Source: RUG11462 sp045649405
GTDB lineage: Bacteria > Bacillota > Clostridia > Oscillospirales > Acutalibacteraceae
DNA length: 39,061 bases
NCBI GenBank assembly: GCA_045649405.1
Contig: JAZRPW010000034.1
Location: forward strand, 1-39,061
Direction: 5' to 3'
Part shown: in pieces, positions 1 to 8,977 of the stretch
Position numbering within the stretch: position 1 is the first letter of the stretch
Layout: each line of letters opens with the position of its first letter
The notes under the pieces: model-generated
What the model was told of the DNA's origin: nothing
Seen by the model: the letters and a program-made list of their open reading frames with translations, nothing else
Database searches by the model: none
Program-made: the position numbers and the translations under genes

Positions 1-1
1 A

Positions 2-1030
2 GAGGCAAAATTCAAAGAAGTTAACGAAGCTTATGAAGTGCTTTCTGATTCCGAGAAAAAGTCACGTTATGACCAATTTGGCCATGCAGGTGTTGACCCT
101 AACTTTGGCGCCGGTGGTCCTGGAGGTGCCGGTTTCGGTGGTTTTGGTGACTTTGGCGATATTTTTTCTGACATTTTCGGCGGTGGTTTCGGCGGATTTG
201 GTGGATTTGGTGGAGGAAACAGACGCTCTAATCCAAACGCACCAAGACGTGGTGCTGACACAGCCGCTAGAATTACTATTTCTTTTGAAGAAGCTGCAAA
301 GGGTTGTACTAAAAACATTAAAGTTTCTCATATTGAAACATGTTCAACCTGTGGTGGTAGTGGTGCAAAACAAGGCACAAGTCCAAAAACTTGTCCGGTA
401 TGTAATGGTAGCGGTAGCCAAGTTGTGCAACAAAGAACACCATTTGGCGTAGTACAAACGCAAACAACATGTAGCCGTTGTAGTGGTAGCGGTAAAGTTA
501 TTGAAACACCTTGTGAAAAATGTTCAGGCAAAGGCAGAGTTAGAATCACAAGAGAACACTCTGTTAATATTCCTGCCGGCATTGATGATATGCAAATGCT
601 TAATGTTCGTGGTCAAGGCGATGCAGGTGTGAACGGCGGACCTAATGGCGACCTTAGAATTGAAGTTACTGTTAGACCTCACCCTATTTTTGAACGTAAC
701 GGTTTTGATGTTTATTGTGAAATTCCAGTTACATTTGTTCAAGCTTCACTTGGCGATGAAATTTCTGTGCCAACACTTGATGGCAAAGTTAAACTAAAAA
801 TTCACGAAGGCACTCAACCTGGTGATGAATTTAAGTTGACCGGAAAAGGTATTAAACGAATTAATGGCAACGGCAAAGGAAATCAATACGTTAAAATCAA
901 TGTTGAAATTCCTAAAAATCTTAGCAAAGAGCAAAAAGAAATTTTAGAGAATTTCAAAAATGCTTCTTCTGACAAAAACTATAAGAAGCAGAAAAGTTTC
1001 TTTGATAAATTAAAGGATATGTTTGATTAA
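2..1030 (+). CDS. dnaJ: Chaperone DnaJ (Hsp40), 5' end cut by window
   Basis: DnaJ is the co-chaperone that stimulates the ATPase of DnaK and passes it unfolded clients in the cytoplasm. The frame is already open at base 2 and encodes the end of a J domain (EAYEVLSDSEKK); the HPD tripeptide lies outside the window. A Gly/Phe-rich linker follows (GGFGGFGGFGG). Four zinc-finger repeats come next (CSTCGGSG, CPVCNGSG, CSRCSGSG, CEKCSGKG), then the two C-terminal client-binding domains. The order and length match full-size type I DnaJ lacking about the first 45 residues. An ATG at 38 is internal to the J domain and is not the start. dnaK/grpE probably lie upstream, but that is not visible. Confidence 0.97.
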   Translation, partial: EAKFKEVNEAYEVLSDSEKKSRYDQFGHAGVDPNFGAGGPGGAGFGGFGDFGDIFSDIFGGGFGGFGGFGGGNRRSNPNAPRRGADTAARITISFEEAAKGCTKNIKVSHIETCSTCGGSGAKQGTSPKTCPVCNGSGSQVVQQRTPFGVVQTQTTCSRCSGSGKVIETPCEKCSGKGRVRITREHSVNIPAGIDDMQMLNVRGQGDAGVNGGPNGDLRIEVTVRPHPIFERNGFDVYCEIPVTFVQASLGDEISVPTLDGKVKLKIHEGTQPGDEFKLTGKGIKRINGNGKGNQYVKINVEIPKNLSKEQKEILENFKNASSDKNYKKQKSFFDKLKDMFD

Positions 1031-1034
1031 TAAT

Positions 1035-1066
1035 AAAAGCACTTCGCTTATGCGAAGTGCTTTTTA
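1035..1066. terminator. Bidirectional terminator between dnaJ and the ABC exporter operon
   Basis: A 13-bp perfect stem (1035-1047 with 1052-1064) with a TTAT loop is followed by T residues on the plus strand and preceded by A residues, so it can end transcription from both sides. It sits 4 bp after the dnaJ stop and just before the end of the convergent ATPase gene. Confidence 0.9.
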
Positions 1067-1069
1067 ATT

Positions 1070-1810
1070 TTAACTGTTAATTTTTTCATCATAAATTTTG
1101 CAAACTTCTTCTGCTGAACCAGAAGCAATTACTTTACCATGCTCAAGCAAAATTGCTTTGTTGCAAATTCTAAGTACTTGTGATGTGTTGTGTGAAACGA
1201 AAAGCACTGTTACGCCTTTGTCAAACATTTCAGTAACCTTTTTCTCACTCTTCTTTCTAAATTTAGCGTCACCAACAGACAAAACTTCGTCAAGAATCAA
1301 AACATCTGGTTCAACTACTGTTGCAATTGCAAAACCAAGACGAGATTTCATACCCGAAGAATAGTTTTTAAGTGGAACATTAATGAATTTTTCAAGACCT
1401 GAAAATTCAACAATTTCATCATATTTAGAATCGATGAATTTTTTTGAAAAGCCCAAAACAGAGCCGTAAAGATAAATATTCTCTGCTCCGGTATATTGTG
1501 GGTCAAAACCAGCACCAAGTTCAATTAAAGGTGCAATTAAACCCCTTTTATAAACATTACCTTCGGTTGGATTGTAAACGCCTGCAATAACCTTTAATAA
1601 TGTTGATTTACCGGCACCGTTAAAGCCCAAAATACCCAAACGGTCACCTTTATTCAATTCAAAAGAAACGTCCTTCAAAGCCCAAAATTCATCATAACGA
1701 AGGTCTTTTTTCATCAATTTAATAAAATACTCTTTTAAGCTATCAACTTTTTCAGAACTCAAGTTAAACTTCATTCCTACTTTGTCAAGCTTTAAAATAG
1801 GTTTTGACAT
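1070..1810 (-). CDS. ABC transporter ATPase, polysaccharide/teichoic acid export (TagH/Wzt type)
   Basis: This 246-residue protein is the nucleotide-binding subunit of an ABC-2 exporter that moves lipid-linked surface polymers (wall teichoic acid, O-antigen-like or capsule chains) across the membrane. It has Walker A GFNGAGKST at 62-70, signature SSGM at 151-154, Walker B DVLILDE at 169-175 and a switch histidine in FVSHN. The phrase IELGAGFDPQYTGAENIYL just after Walker A is typical of TagH/RfbE/Wzt ATPases. The protein ends soon after the ATPase core, so it lacks the carbohydrate-binding C-terminal domain of some Wzt proteins. It lies 19 bp downstream of the permease and is surely co-transcribed with it. 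No glycosyltransferase genes are nearby, so the substrate is unknown. Confidence 0.93.
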   Translation of the reverse strand: MSKPILKLDKVGMKFNLSSEKVDSLKEYFIKLMKKDLRYDEFWALKDVSFELNKGDRLGILGFNGAGKSTLLKVIAGVYNPTEGNVYKRGLIAPLIELGAGFDPQYTGAENIYLYGSVLGFSKKFIDSKYDEIVEFSGLEKFINVPLKNYSSGMKSRLGFAIATVVEPDVLILDEVLSVGDAKFRKKSEKKVTEMFDKGVTVLFVSHNTSQVLRICNKAILLEHGKVIASGSAEEVCKIYDEKINS

Positions 1811-1829
1811 TTTTAAGTCTCCTCTTTAA

Positions 1830-2639
1830 TTATACATGCAAGATGAACTTATCTTCATTTTTTCTAAACATAAATGCGCCGATTATAATTGCAACAACAC
1901 TAAACGCAAACGAATAAGCAACATAGCCCCAATTCATAACGCCTGCTGGTTGCAAGCACTCTCTAAAGTTTGTAATAATACAATAAAGTGGGTTTACGCT
2001 TAAAACTTTTGCAACTGTTCCGCCGATTTTATCCATACTATAGAAAATTGCGCAACCGTAGAAAACAAGTGTCATAAATACGTTCCAAAGATATTCCATA
2101 TCTCTAAAGAATACACCGATTGTTGCAAGGATAAACGCTGCGCCTAAAGACAACAAGAACAAGTTTGCCATTGGTATGACAATTTGGAAAATTCCCCAAG
2201 AAACCATTGGTTGTTCGCCCATTAAAATCAAAACTGTTGTAACAATTGCCAAAACGATTAATGAAATTAAGAACAAAAGATAATTGTAAAACAAGTTTGA
2301 AAGTGGGAACAAATATTTTGGAATGTGCACCTTTTTAATGAGCGCTGCGTTTGAACGAATAATTCTTGTACACTCTTTTGTTGATTGGTTGAAATATGTA
2401 TAAACAAGTCTACCAGAAAGAATGTACACCATAAAGTTCAAACCACCATAACCAGCAGTTCCACCTCTGTTATACAAAAAGCCAAATACAAAATACAAAA
2501 CAAACATGTTAAGAAGTGGCTCAAGCATTGTCCAAAAAACACCAAGATAACTTCTACGATATCTTAAAGTGATACCTTTTTTGACAAGTTCGCTTAAAAC
2601 AAATCTGTATCTTTTAAAATGATTAATTAATTTAACCAT
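1830..2639 (-). CDS. ABC-2 transporter permease, polysaccharide/teichoic acid export (TagG/Wzm type)
   Basis: This 269-residue integral membrane protein is the channel-forming partner of the ATPase encoded downstream. The N-terminal amphipathic segment with LGVFWTMLEPLLNMFVLYFV is a hallmark of TagG/RfbA/Wzm permeases. About six hydrophobic segments follow, and the motif NPLYCIITNFRECL near the end is also typical. The start ATG at 2637-2639 has AAGGAGC a few bases upstream, and a strong promoter lies 30-60 bp further up. Substrate cannot be read from sequence; wall or capsular polymer export is inferred from the family. Confidence 0.92.
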   Translation of the reverse strand: MVKLINHFKRYRFVLSELVKKGITLRYRRSYLGVFWTMLEPLLNMFVLYFVFGFLYNRGGTAGYGGLNFMVYILSGRLVYTYFNQSTKECTRIIRSNAALIKKVHIPKYLFPLSNLFYNYLLFLISLIVLAIVTTVLILMGEQPMVSWGIFQIVIPMANLFLLSLGAAFILATIGVFFRDMEYLWNVFMTLVFYGCAIFYSMDKIGGTVAKVLSVNPLYCIITNFRECLQPAGVMNWGYVAYSFAFSVVAIIIGAFMFRKNEDKFILHV

Positions 2640-2670
2640 AAAATGCTCCTTAAAATTTACATATAGTATG

Positions 2671-2699
2671 ATTATAACACATTAAAATAGTATTGTAAA
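2671..2699 (-). promoter_or_regulatory. Sigma-A promoter of the ABC exporter operon
   Basis: On the minus strand TTTACA (2694-2699) and TATAAT (2671-2676) are separated by 17 bp, with an extended -10 TG one base upstream. Transcription should start near 2664, about 25 bp before the permease start. There is no clear terminator between vanZ and this promoter, so read-through from the deo operon is possible. Confidence 0.8.
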
Positions 2700-2711
2700 G
2701 TAAATAAATTA

Positions 2712-3173
2712 TTAATTTTTGATATTACGCAATTTTGAAAATACACTAATTATTAAAAATGCTAATATCACACCTGCCGAGTCAATACAAACATCAACTA
2801 TTTCCCCACTTCTTAAAAGTGACGGAATGAGTTGAATTGACTCATCAACACATGCAACCAAAACGCCGATTAACATTGTTACAACAAATGCTTTTTTAGA
2901 ATTTTTGTGGTAAATGCATTTATAAATTACCAACTCTAAACCTAAAACAAAATATTCAAAAAAGTGAGCGAATTTTCTAATAAAATCAATAAAAAATGTG
3001 TTTTCAAGGTCAATTCCAAAAAACGCAAAGAATGACAAAACAAGCTCTTTTATAAAATTACTTTGCTCCATTGAAGCATCTGCAACTTTTAAAGAATTAG
3101 ACCAGATAAAAGCAATTGTCAAAGCAATTACAACTACAAACAAAGCTTTTTTATTAAATTTCAAACTACTCAC
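2712..3173 (-). CDS. VanZ-like family membrane protein
   Basis: This 153-residue protein has four predicted membrane segments and the VanZ-family pattern: RKFAHFFEYFVLGLEL in the middle, then ACVDESIQLIPSLLRSGEIVDVCIDSAG split over a loop and the last helix. VanZ itself gives low-level teicoplanin resistance, but most homologues have unknown function. It begins with GTG (3171-3173) directly after the pdp stop codon at 3174, so translation is probably coupled to pdp. It looks like the last gene of the nucleoside-catabolism operon, with no obvious functional link to it. Confidence 0.85.
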   Translation of the reverse strand: MSSLKFNKKALFVVVIALTIAFIWSNSLKVADASMEQSNFIKELVLSFFAFFGIDLENTFFIDFIRKFAHFFEYFVLGLELVIYKCIYHKNSKKAFVVTMLIGVLVACVDESIQLIPSLLRSGEIVDVCIDSAGVILAFLIISVFSKLRNIKN

Positions 3174-4478
3174 CTACTTTTTAACAACATCTAAAATCAA
3201 AGGTGGTTTTTCTACTTTTTCATTTGAAAATTCTAACGCAGACAAATACATTTCTTTTGCAGAAGAAAAGTCATTAACAAATGATGAATAAAGTTTTGCA
3301 ATTACTTCGCCAGACTTTACAAAGTCTCCAGTTTTCTTTGTCAAAACGATGCCGGCAGAAAAGTCAATTTCATCTTCTTTAGTATTTCTGCCTGCGCCCA
3401 AAACAAGCGCTGATTTGCCGATGATTTCTGCATTCATACTCTTAATAAAACCATCATTTTCGCAAACAATTTCATAAGAATATTTTGGTTTGCAAAATCC
3501 ATCTAAATCCTCAAATTCAGCCACATTGCCGCCTTGCAAAGAAATCCATTCTAAAAACTTTTCATAAGCAACGCCGTTTGATAAAACATCCGTTACTTTG
3601 CGTTTTGCTTCTTGCTGGCTTGAATTAAAAGCGAGTGACACAATAAGTGAAGCTAATTCAACACAAACCTCTTTTAAATCTTGCGGACCGTCGCCTTTCA
3701 ACACCTCTATCGCCTCTTTAATTTCAAGAGCGTTACCGATATTAAGACCAAGTGGTGTGTCCATATTTGTAATAACTGCTGCTGTGTTTTTATCAAAGTT
3801 TTCGCCAATTTCAACCATACATTCTGCCAAAGCTTTTGCGTCTTGCTCGGTTTTCATAAAAGCGCCACTGCCACACTTGACATCTAAAACAATTGTGTTT
3901 GCACCTGCTGCTAACTTTTTACTCATAATGCTTGATGCGATGAGTGGAATGTTATCAACCGTTGCAGTAACATCACGAAGTGCGTACAACTTTTTATCAG
4001 CAGGAGCAAAATTGCCGGTTTGACCAACAACACAAACGCCACATTTCTTTGCAATTTCAATAAACTTTTCAGGTGAAAGTGATGTGTTGTAACCCGAAAT
4101 TGACTCTAATTTGTCGACTGTACCGCCAGTATGACCTAAACCTCTTCCACTCATTTTGGCGCAAAAGCAGCCAAGTGATGCTACAATTGGAGCAACAATC
4201 AAAGTGGTTTTGTCGCCTACGCCACCCGTTGAGTGTTTATCAACACAAAGGCCATTAAAAACTGACAAATCGGCTTTTTCGCCACTATCAAGCATTGCTT
4301 TGGTAAGATAAAAGGTTTCTTGTTTGTTCATTGAATTAAAATAACAAGCCATTAAAAGCGCAGAAACCTGATAATCAGGAATTTCGCCTTTAACATAACC
4401 ATCAATGAAAAATTCGATTTCTTGTTTTGAAAGCTCTTTTCCATCTCGCTTGTTTTGAATTATATCATACATTCTCAT
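3174..4478 (-). CDS. pdp: Pyrimidine-nucleoside (thymidine/uridine) phosphorylase
   Basis: This enzyme splits thymidine, deoxyuridine or uridine with phosphate to give the base and (deoxy)ribose-1-phosphate in the cytoplasm. At 434 residues it is the normal length for the family. It carries the phosphate-binding loop DKHSTGGVGDKTTLIVAP near residue 80, the signature MSGRGLGHTGGTVDKLESI near 110-127, and the C-terminal domain with GAGRNTKEDEIDFSAGI. The start ATG at 4476-4478 lies 9 bp after the cdd stop; its ribosome site is weak, which suggests coupling. It sits in a series with cdd, deoB, deoD and deoC, so the product feeds phosphopentomutase and DeoC. DeoA and Pdp types are hard to separate by eye; a Firmicutes Pdp is more likely. 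Confidence 0.94.
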   Translation of the reverse strand: MRMYDIIQNKRDGKELSKQEIEFFIDGYVKGEIPDYQVSALLMACYFNSMNKQETFYLTKAMLDSGEKADLSVFNGLCVDKHSTGGVGDKTTLIVAPIVASLGCFCAKMSGRGLGHTGGTVDKLESISGYNTSLSPEKFIEIAKKCGVCVVGQTGNFAPADKKLYALRDVTATVDNIPLIASSIMSKKLAAGANTIVLDVKCGSGAFMKTEQDAKALAECMVEIGENFDKNTAAVITNMDTPLGLNIGNALEIKEAIEVLKGDGPQDLKEVCVELASLIVSLAFNSSQQEAKRKVTDVLSNGVAYEKFLEWISLQGGNVAEFEDLDGFCKPKYSYEIVCENDGFIKSMNAEIIGKSALVLGAGRNTKEDEIDFSAGIVLTKKTGDFVKSGEVIAKLYSSFVNDFSSAKEMYLSALEFSNEKVEKPPLILDVVKK

Positions 4479-4487
4479 AAAAAATTC

Positions 4488-4880
4488 TCACATTTCAAAT
4501 GAATTTGGCAAAAGCTCGCCCAAGGTATATGTTTTAATTTCTGTGTCATTAAACAAAACTATTTCAAAATCTTTTTCACAGAATTCTGATATTACCTGCA
4601 AGCAAACAGCACAAGGAATACAAAAGTCGGTTATTTTTCCGTCTTTGCCACCTACAACTGCGATTTTTTCAAACTCTTTTTCGCCTTTTGCAATTGCAGA
4701 AAACAAAGCAGTACGTTCAGCGCAATTAGTTGCTGAAAAAGAAACATTTTCAATATTAACACCAGTATAAACATTGCCATTTTTGCACAAAAGTGCAGCG
4801 CCAACTTTGAAGTTTGAATAAGGAGAATAAGAGTTTTTCAAACTGCCAATAGCCATTGTTATAAGTTCTAAATTAGTCAT
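4488..4880 (-). CDS. cdd: Cytidine deaminase
   Basis: This enzyme deaminates cytidine and deoxycytidine to uridine and deoxyuridine, making substrates for the phosphorylase encoded next. At 130 residues it is the size of the homotetrameric, one-zinc type. The zinc ligands are visible: the Cys in TNCAERTALF (with the catalytic Glu two residues on) and the two Cys of PCAVC. The N-terminal KNSYSPYSNFKVGAALL is the usual nucleoside-binding start. Its start overlaps the deoB end by 8 bp, so translational coupling is expected. Confidence 0.95.
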   Translation of the reverse strand: MTNLELITMAIGSLKNSYSPYSNFKVGAALLCKNGNVYTGVNIENVSFSATNCAERTALFSAIAKGEKEFEKIAVVGGKDGKITDFCIPCAVCLQVISEFCEKDFEIVLFNDTEIKTYTLGELLPNSFEM

Positions 4881-6000
4881 AATTTACTCCTAAAAATTCA
4901 CAAACAAGTGAAGAAATAAAGGTAAAAGAATTAACTGTGCCAAGATTAACCGGCATTACTTCTTTTCCGTAAACAATAAGCGGCACACACTCACGAGTGT
5001 GGTCGGTTGTTTTTAAAAATGCAGGGTCACAACCATGGTCTGCAGTAATTATTAAAATGTCGTCTTGTTTTAAATTGTTTGCAAAGTCGCCAAGCCACTT
5101 ATCAAAATCACTTAAGGCTTTAGCATAACCGTCAACATCTCTTCTATGGCCAAAAACCATATCAAAATCAACCAAATTAACAAAGCACAAGCCGTTAAAA
5201 TCTTTGTTCAGATATTCATTTGTTTTTGACATTCCGTCAAAATTGTCTTTTGTGTAAACATATTCTGAAATGCCGTTGCCAGCAAAAATGTCATTGATTT
5301 TGCCAACACCAATTGTGTCAAAACCTTTTGCTTGCAACTTGTTAAGCATTGTGTCAGCAGGTGGTTCAATTGAAAAGTCGTGGCGGTTTGCTGTGCGACA
5401 AAAAGGATATTCGCCTTCGAATGGGCGTGCAATAACCCTGCCAACTACATGCTCGCCAACCAAAATTTCACGAGCAATTTTGCAATATTCATATAACTTT
5501 TCAATTGGCACTATTTTTTCGTGAGCGGCAATTTGAAAAACGCTGTCAGCAGATGTGTAAACAATCAAGTCCCCTGTTTTTAAATGCTCATTGCCGTAAT
5601 CTTTTATAACCTCTGTGCCTGAATAGGTTTTGTTGCAAATTACTTTTTTGCCAGTACGTTTTTCAAACTCATCAATAATTGATTTTGGAAATCCATTCGG
5701 GTAGGTTGGCAACGGTTTGTTAGATACAATGCCCGCAATTTCAAAATGGCCAATTGTTGTATCTTTTCCCATTGATTTTTCAACAAGTCTTGCAACCTTT
5801 GAATTTAATCTGTCTCCCTTTTTTAAATAATCCACGCCATCAATTTGTGATAGGCCTAATTTAATTAAATTTGGAATGTTAAACTCTTTTGACTTTGAAA
5901 TTGATTTTAAAGTATTAGCGCCTTCGTCGCCAAAGTCTTTAGCATCAGGTGCAAAACCTATTCCAAAACTATCAAGAACAAGCAAAAAGACTCTTTTCAT
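4873..6000 (-). CDS. deoB: Phosphopentomutase
   Basis: DeoB converts ribose-1-phosphate and deoxyribose-1-phosphate to the 5-phosphates, linking the nucleoside phosphorylases to DeoC and the pentose phosphate pathway. The 375-residue protein has alkaline-phosphatase-superfamily metal sites: the N-terminal LDSFGIG, the phosphorylated threonine in GKDTTIGHFEIAG, and the C-terminal ADHGCDPAF and TTDHTRECVPL. The length is normal. Its start shares one base with the deoD stop (a TAATG-type junction) and its end overlaps cdd by 8 bp, showing a tightly packed operon. Confidence 0.96.
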   Translation of the reverse strand: MKRVFLLVLDSFGIGFAPDAKDFGDEGANTLKSISKSKEFNIPNLIKLGLSQIDGVDYLKKGDRLNSKVARLVEKSMGKDTTIGHFEIAGIVSNKPLPTYPNGFPKSIIDEFEKRTGKKVICNKTYSGTEVIKDYGNEHLKTGDLIVYTSADSVFQIAAHEKIVPIEKLYEYCKIAREILVGEHVVGRVIARPFEGEYPFCRTANRHDFSIEPPADTMLNKLQAKGFDTIGVGKINDIFAGNGISEYVYTKDNFDGMSKTNEYLNKDFNGLCFVNLVDFDMVFGHRRDVDGYAKALSDFDKWLGDFANNLKQDDILIITADHGCDPAFLKTTDHTRECVPLIVYGKEVMPVNLGTVNSFTFISSLVCEFLGVNYD

Positions 6001-6749
6001 TAGTTTTTCTCCATTTTTACCGCTACTTCAAGCGCCAATTTCATCATATCGGTAAATGAATTTTGTCGTTCTTCTGCAGATGTTGCTTCGCCAGTTAACA
6101 AGTGGTCTGAAACAGTCAAAATTGCAAGTGCGTTTTTATTTGCTCTTGCAGCATTCATATAAAGTGCAGCTGCTTCCATTTCAACAGCCAAAACTCCCAT
6201 TTTTGAGAAAATGTTGCTGCTTTGTTGTTCTTTTGGCAAGAATGTTGCTTCATCGCTATAAAAAACATCGCTTGAAAGTACATTGCCAACTTTAAAATTT
6301 AAATCTAACTCTTTTGCGGTTTCTACGCAATTTTCTAACAAATCATAAGAACAAATTGGAGCAAAAGTGCCCTTTATTCCAAAGTTTTCTGCATAGTTTG
6401 AATTGGTGCAAGCACCTTGTGCGATGACGATATCGCGCACCTTTACATTTTCGTTCATACCCCCTGCAGAGCCAACACGAATTATGTTTTGGACGCCAAA
6501 AAAGTTGTAAAGTTCATAAGAATAAATGCCAATTGAAGGCATTCCCATTCCACTTGCCATTACACTCACTCTAATGCCTTTGTAAAAACCTGTGTAACCT
6601 TGAATACCACGAACGTTGTTAACTAACACTGCATCTGCAAGGAAGTTTTCGGCAATAAATTTTGCACGAAGTGGGTCGCCAGGCATTAAAACAGTTTTTG
6701 CAAAATCTTCTGGGGTTGCACTAATATGTGGTGTTGGATAAGCTTTCAT
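6000..6749 (-). CDS. deoD: Purine-nucleoside phosphorylase, DeoD type
   Basis: DeoD cleaves purine (deoxy)nucleosides with phosphate to the base and (deoxy)ribose-1-phosphate. The 249-residue sequence starts YPTPHISATPEDFAKTVLMPGDPLRAKFI (split here by family landmarks), which is classic for the hexameric DeoD class. Other landmarks are RVGSAGGM, VEMEAAALYMNA and the catalytic Asp in TVSDHLLTGE. The start at 6747-6749 lies inside the deoC 3' end (29-bp overlap) and is supported by AAGGAG at 6760-6766. It works with DeoB and DeoC encoded on either side. Confidence 0.96.
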   Translation of the reverse strand: MKAYPTPHISATPEDFAKTVLMPGDPLRAKFIAENFLADAVLVNNVRGIQGYTGFYKGIRVSVMASGMGMPSIGIYSYELYNFFGVQNIIRVGSAGGMNENVKVRDIVIAQGACTNSNYAENFGIKGTFAPICSYDLLENCVETAKELDLNFKVGNVLSSDVFYSDEATFLPKEQQSSNIFSKMGVLAVEMEAAALYMNAARANKNALAILTVSDHLLTGEATSAEERQNSFTDMMKLALEVAVKMEKN

Positions 6750-7410
6750 CTTGCTTGCACTCCTTACTTTTTACTATTTTAACAATTCTTGATGTACCAA
6801 GTCGGTTAGCACCAAGAGAAATGAATTTTTCGGCATCATCAATTGAACTAATGCCGCCTGCGGCTTTAATTTTTTTGCCGTTTTTAATGTGTTTTGCAAA
6901 AAGTTCAATGTCTTGGAATGTTGCGCCTGATGTTGAAAAACCGGTTGATGTTTTAATGAAATCTGCATCACTTTTAGACACAATTTCACACATCTTAATT
7001 TTCTCTTCATCAGTCAACAAACAAGTTTCAATAATGACCTTTAAAATTTTGCCGTTGCAGGCTTTTTTAATTTGATTGATTTCATTTAAAATGGCATCAT
7101 ATTTTTTTGCTTTAAGGTCGCCAATGTTAATTACCATATCAATTTCATCTGCGCCATCTTCTACTACACACTTGGTTTCAAAACACTTTACATTTGTTGT
7201 GTTGTAACCATTTGGAAAGCCGATTACTGTACAAACCGGGATTTCGCCTTTCAAATAATCACTTGCAAGTTTTACAAATGAAGGCGCAATACAAACAGAC
7301 GCAGTTTTATATTTTTTAGCATCATCACAAAGTGCTAAAATATCTTCTTCAGTTGCATCAACAGACAAAACTGTGTGGTCAACTTTTGACAAAATTTCTT
7401 CGATTTTCAT
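6721..7410 (-). CDS. deoC: Deoxyribose-phosphate aldolase
   Basis: DeoC splits 2-deoxyribose-5-phosphate into glyceraldehyde-3-phosphate and acetaldehyde, the last step of deoxynucleoside use. The class I aldolase lysine is K153 in FIKTSTGF. D91 in DEIDMVI and a second lysine in KIKAAGGI complete the site. At 229 residues it is the normal length. The start at 7410 has AAAGGA upstream. The 3' end runs 29 bp into deoD. It is the first of the five salvage genes, three bases after the EamA transporter gene. Confidence 0.96.
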   Translation of the reverse strand: MKIEEILSKVDHTVLSVDATEEDILALCDDAKKYKTASVCIAPSFVKLASDYLKGEIPVCTVIGFPNGYNTTNVKCFETKCVVEDGADEIDMVINIGDLKAKKYDAILNEINQIKKACNGKILKVIIETCLLTDEEKIKMCEIVSKSDADFIKTSTGFSTSGATFQDIELFAKHIKNGKKIKAAGGISSIDDAEKFISLGANRLGTSRIVKIVKSKECKQDESLSNTTY

Positions 7411-7413
7411 AAA

Positions 7414-8286
7414 TTAATCAATCCTTTTCAAATTATACTGCCAACGAATTACTGCAGCAGTAATGATTATAACATAGCCAATGAAACTATAAATATCTGG
7501 CATTTGATTTAAAATTAAAAAGCCTAAAACAGCCGCAAAAAGCACCTGTGAATAATCAAAAACAGAAATTTCTTTTGCAGGGGCAAACTTGTAAGCAAAG
7601 GTTATGCAATACTGCCCACCAGCTGCGCTAACACCTGCCATGATTAGATAAAACAACTGCAATAAAGTTACCGCTTGGAAATTCATTATAAAGAACGGCA
7701 ACAGCACTATTGTTGAGAAAAACGAGAATGCAAAAACGATTACCGAGCCAGACGCTCCGTTTTGAGTTGCTTTTCGCACAAGAGTGTAAGCAAGGCCTGC
7801 AAACATTCCACTAAAAAAACCTGCAAGATAAGGAATAACCTTGACTGAAAATGTAGGCTTTATTACAAAAACTGCGCCGATAAACGCTAAAATTACTATT
7901 CCCCATTCAATGCGATTTGCCTTTTCTTTTAATAAAAAGATTGAAAAAATCATTGCAAAGAATGGCGAAAGTTTGTTAAGCAAACTTGCATCTGTAATGT
8001 TAATTGAGCTAAGTGCGTAAAAGTTTAGCACAACTCCGAAAAGCCCAAAAAACGAACGCAAGAAAATTGTTTTGCCGTTTCCTTTTATTGTTTTTAAAAC
8101 TGATGTATCTTTTAGAATTATTACTGAAGCGATTAAACACGCAATCAAATTTCTAAAAAACACCTTTTGAACTGTTGGAAGGTCGCCTGAAAGTGAGACA
8201 AACAAATTCATAAACGCAAATGAAAACGCTGCGCCCAAAACAAGCAAAATTCCTATAATTTTTCTGTTTTTCAATTTATAATTCAC
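7414..8286 (-). CDS. EamA/DMT-family transporter
   Basis: This is a 290-residue protein of ten hydrophobic segments arranged as two EamA repeats, typical of the drug/metabolite transporter superfamily. The N-terminal half shows FVSLSGDLPTVQKVFFRN, and the end of each repeat carries a proline-containing helix (LLNKLSPFFAMIFS; VFDYSQVLFAAVLGF). Members export or import small metabolites. It lies between a HAD phosphatase (10-bp overlap) and deoC (3-bp gap), so nucleoside or deoxyribose movement is possible, but that rests only on position. Confidence 0.87.
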   Translation of the reverse strand: MNYKLKNRKIIGILLVLGAAFSFAFMNLFVSLSGDLPTVQKVFFRNLIACLIASVIILKDTSVLKTIKGNGKTIFLRSFFGLFGVVLNFYALSSINITDASLLNKLSPFFAMIFSIFLLKEKANRIEWGIVILAFIGAVFVIKPTFSVKVIPYLAGFFSGMFAGLAYTLVRKATQNGASGSVIVFAFSFFSTIVLLPFFIMNFQAVTLLQLFYLIMAGVSAAGGQYCITFAYKFAPAKEISVFDYSQVLFAAVLGFLILNQMPDIYSFIGYVIIITAAVIRWQYNLKRID

Positions 8287-8977
8287 AAACCTTTTTATAA
8301 AAATCTTCTAATGAACCTTGATTATATTTTGAATAATCTAAGTTAAATTCGTTTTCCAAAACATCGGTAACAAGAAAAGTTTCAAGCCCTAATTTTTCTG
8401 CTACCATATCTTCTAAAACATTGTTGCCAACCATTAAACAGTCTTCTGCGTTTAAATTATTTTTCTCTAAAATTTCAGCATAATAATTCACATTTGGCTT
8501 GCAATAAGTAGAGTTTTCAAAGCCAGTTATATACTCAAAATCTGATGGTTTAAGCCCTACAAAAGCCATTCTGTTTTTAGCGGCATTTAGTGGTAAAATC
8601 GGATTTGTTGCAAGAATGAGTTTGTAGCCTTTTTGTTTTAAAACATCAACTATTTTTCTTGAAATATCAGTTTCTGTGCAAACATCTTTGAGTGCCAAAA
8701 ATTCGTTGTTATAAAAACTTTCAAAATCTTTTTCAACAGTTTGTTTTGCAACACCTGTTGCAGTTTCAAAGCATTGCCAAAAAGTTTCTTCATTAGTTCT
8801 TGAACCATCATTTTCAGCCATTGCTTTAAGGCCGCCCATAACACCCATTTTCATTTTATCTTTATCAATACCGAGCTCTATTCCCTTTTTAACCAAAAGC
8901 GGAAAATAAACCTTTCTAAAGTTGTCCATTGAAAGTGGCAAAAGTGTGCCATCTAAATCAAACAAAATTGTTTTCAT
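8276..8977 (-). CDS. HAD-family hydrolase (phosphatase)
   Basis: A 233-residue haloacid-dehalogenase-superfamily protein with motif I DLDGTLLP at the N-terminus, motif II ATNP, motif III lysine in YCKPN and motif IV GNNVLEDMVA. A helical cap lies between motifs I and II (C1 type). Motif IV has GNN where most members have GDD, although an acidic pair follows (ED). Members usually remove phosphate from small phosphorylated metabolites. It overlaps the radical SAM gene by 4 bp upstream and EamA by 11 bp downstream. The substrate cannot be predicted. Confidence 0.87.
   Translation of the reverse strand: MKTILFDLDGTLLPLSMDNFRKVYFPLLVKKGIELGIDKDKMKMGVMGGLKAMAENDGSRTNEETFWQCFETATGVAKQTVEKDFESFYNNEFLALKDVCTETDISRKIVDVLKQKGYKLILATNPILPLNAAKNRMAFVGLKPSDFEYITGFENSTYCKPNVNYYAEILEKNNLNAEDCLMVGNNVLEDMVAEKLGLETFLVTDVLENEFNLDYSKYNQGSLEDFYKKVCEL

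Noticed and set aside
33..452. Overlapping frames inside dnaJ on both strands
   Set aside because: Low-complexity shadows of the Gly-rich and Cys-rich dnaJ coding sequence; the DnaJ frame has clear family motifs.
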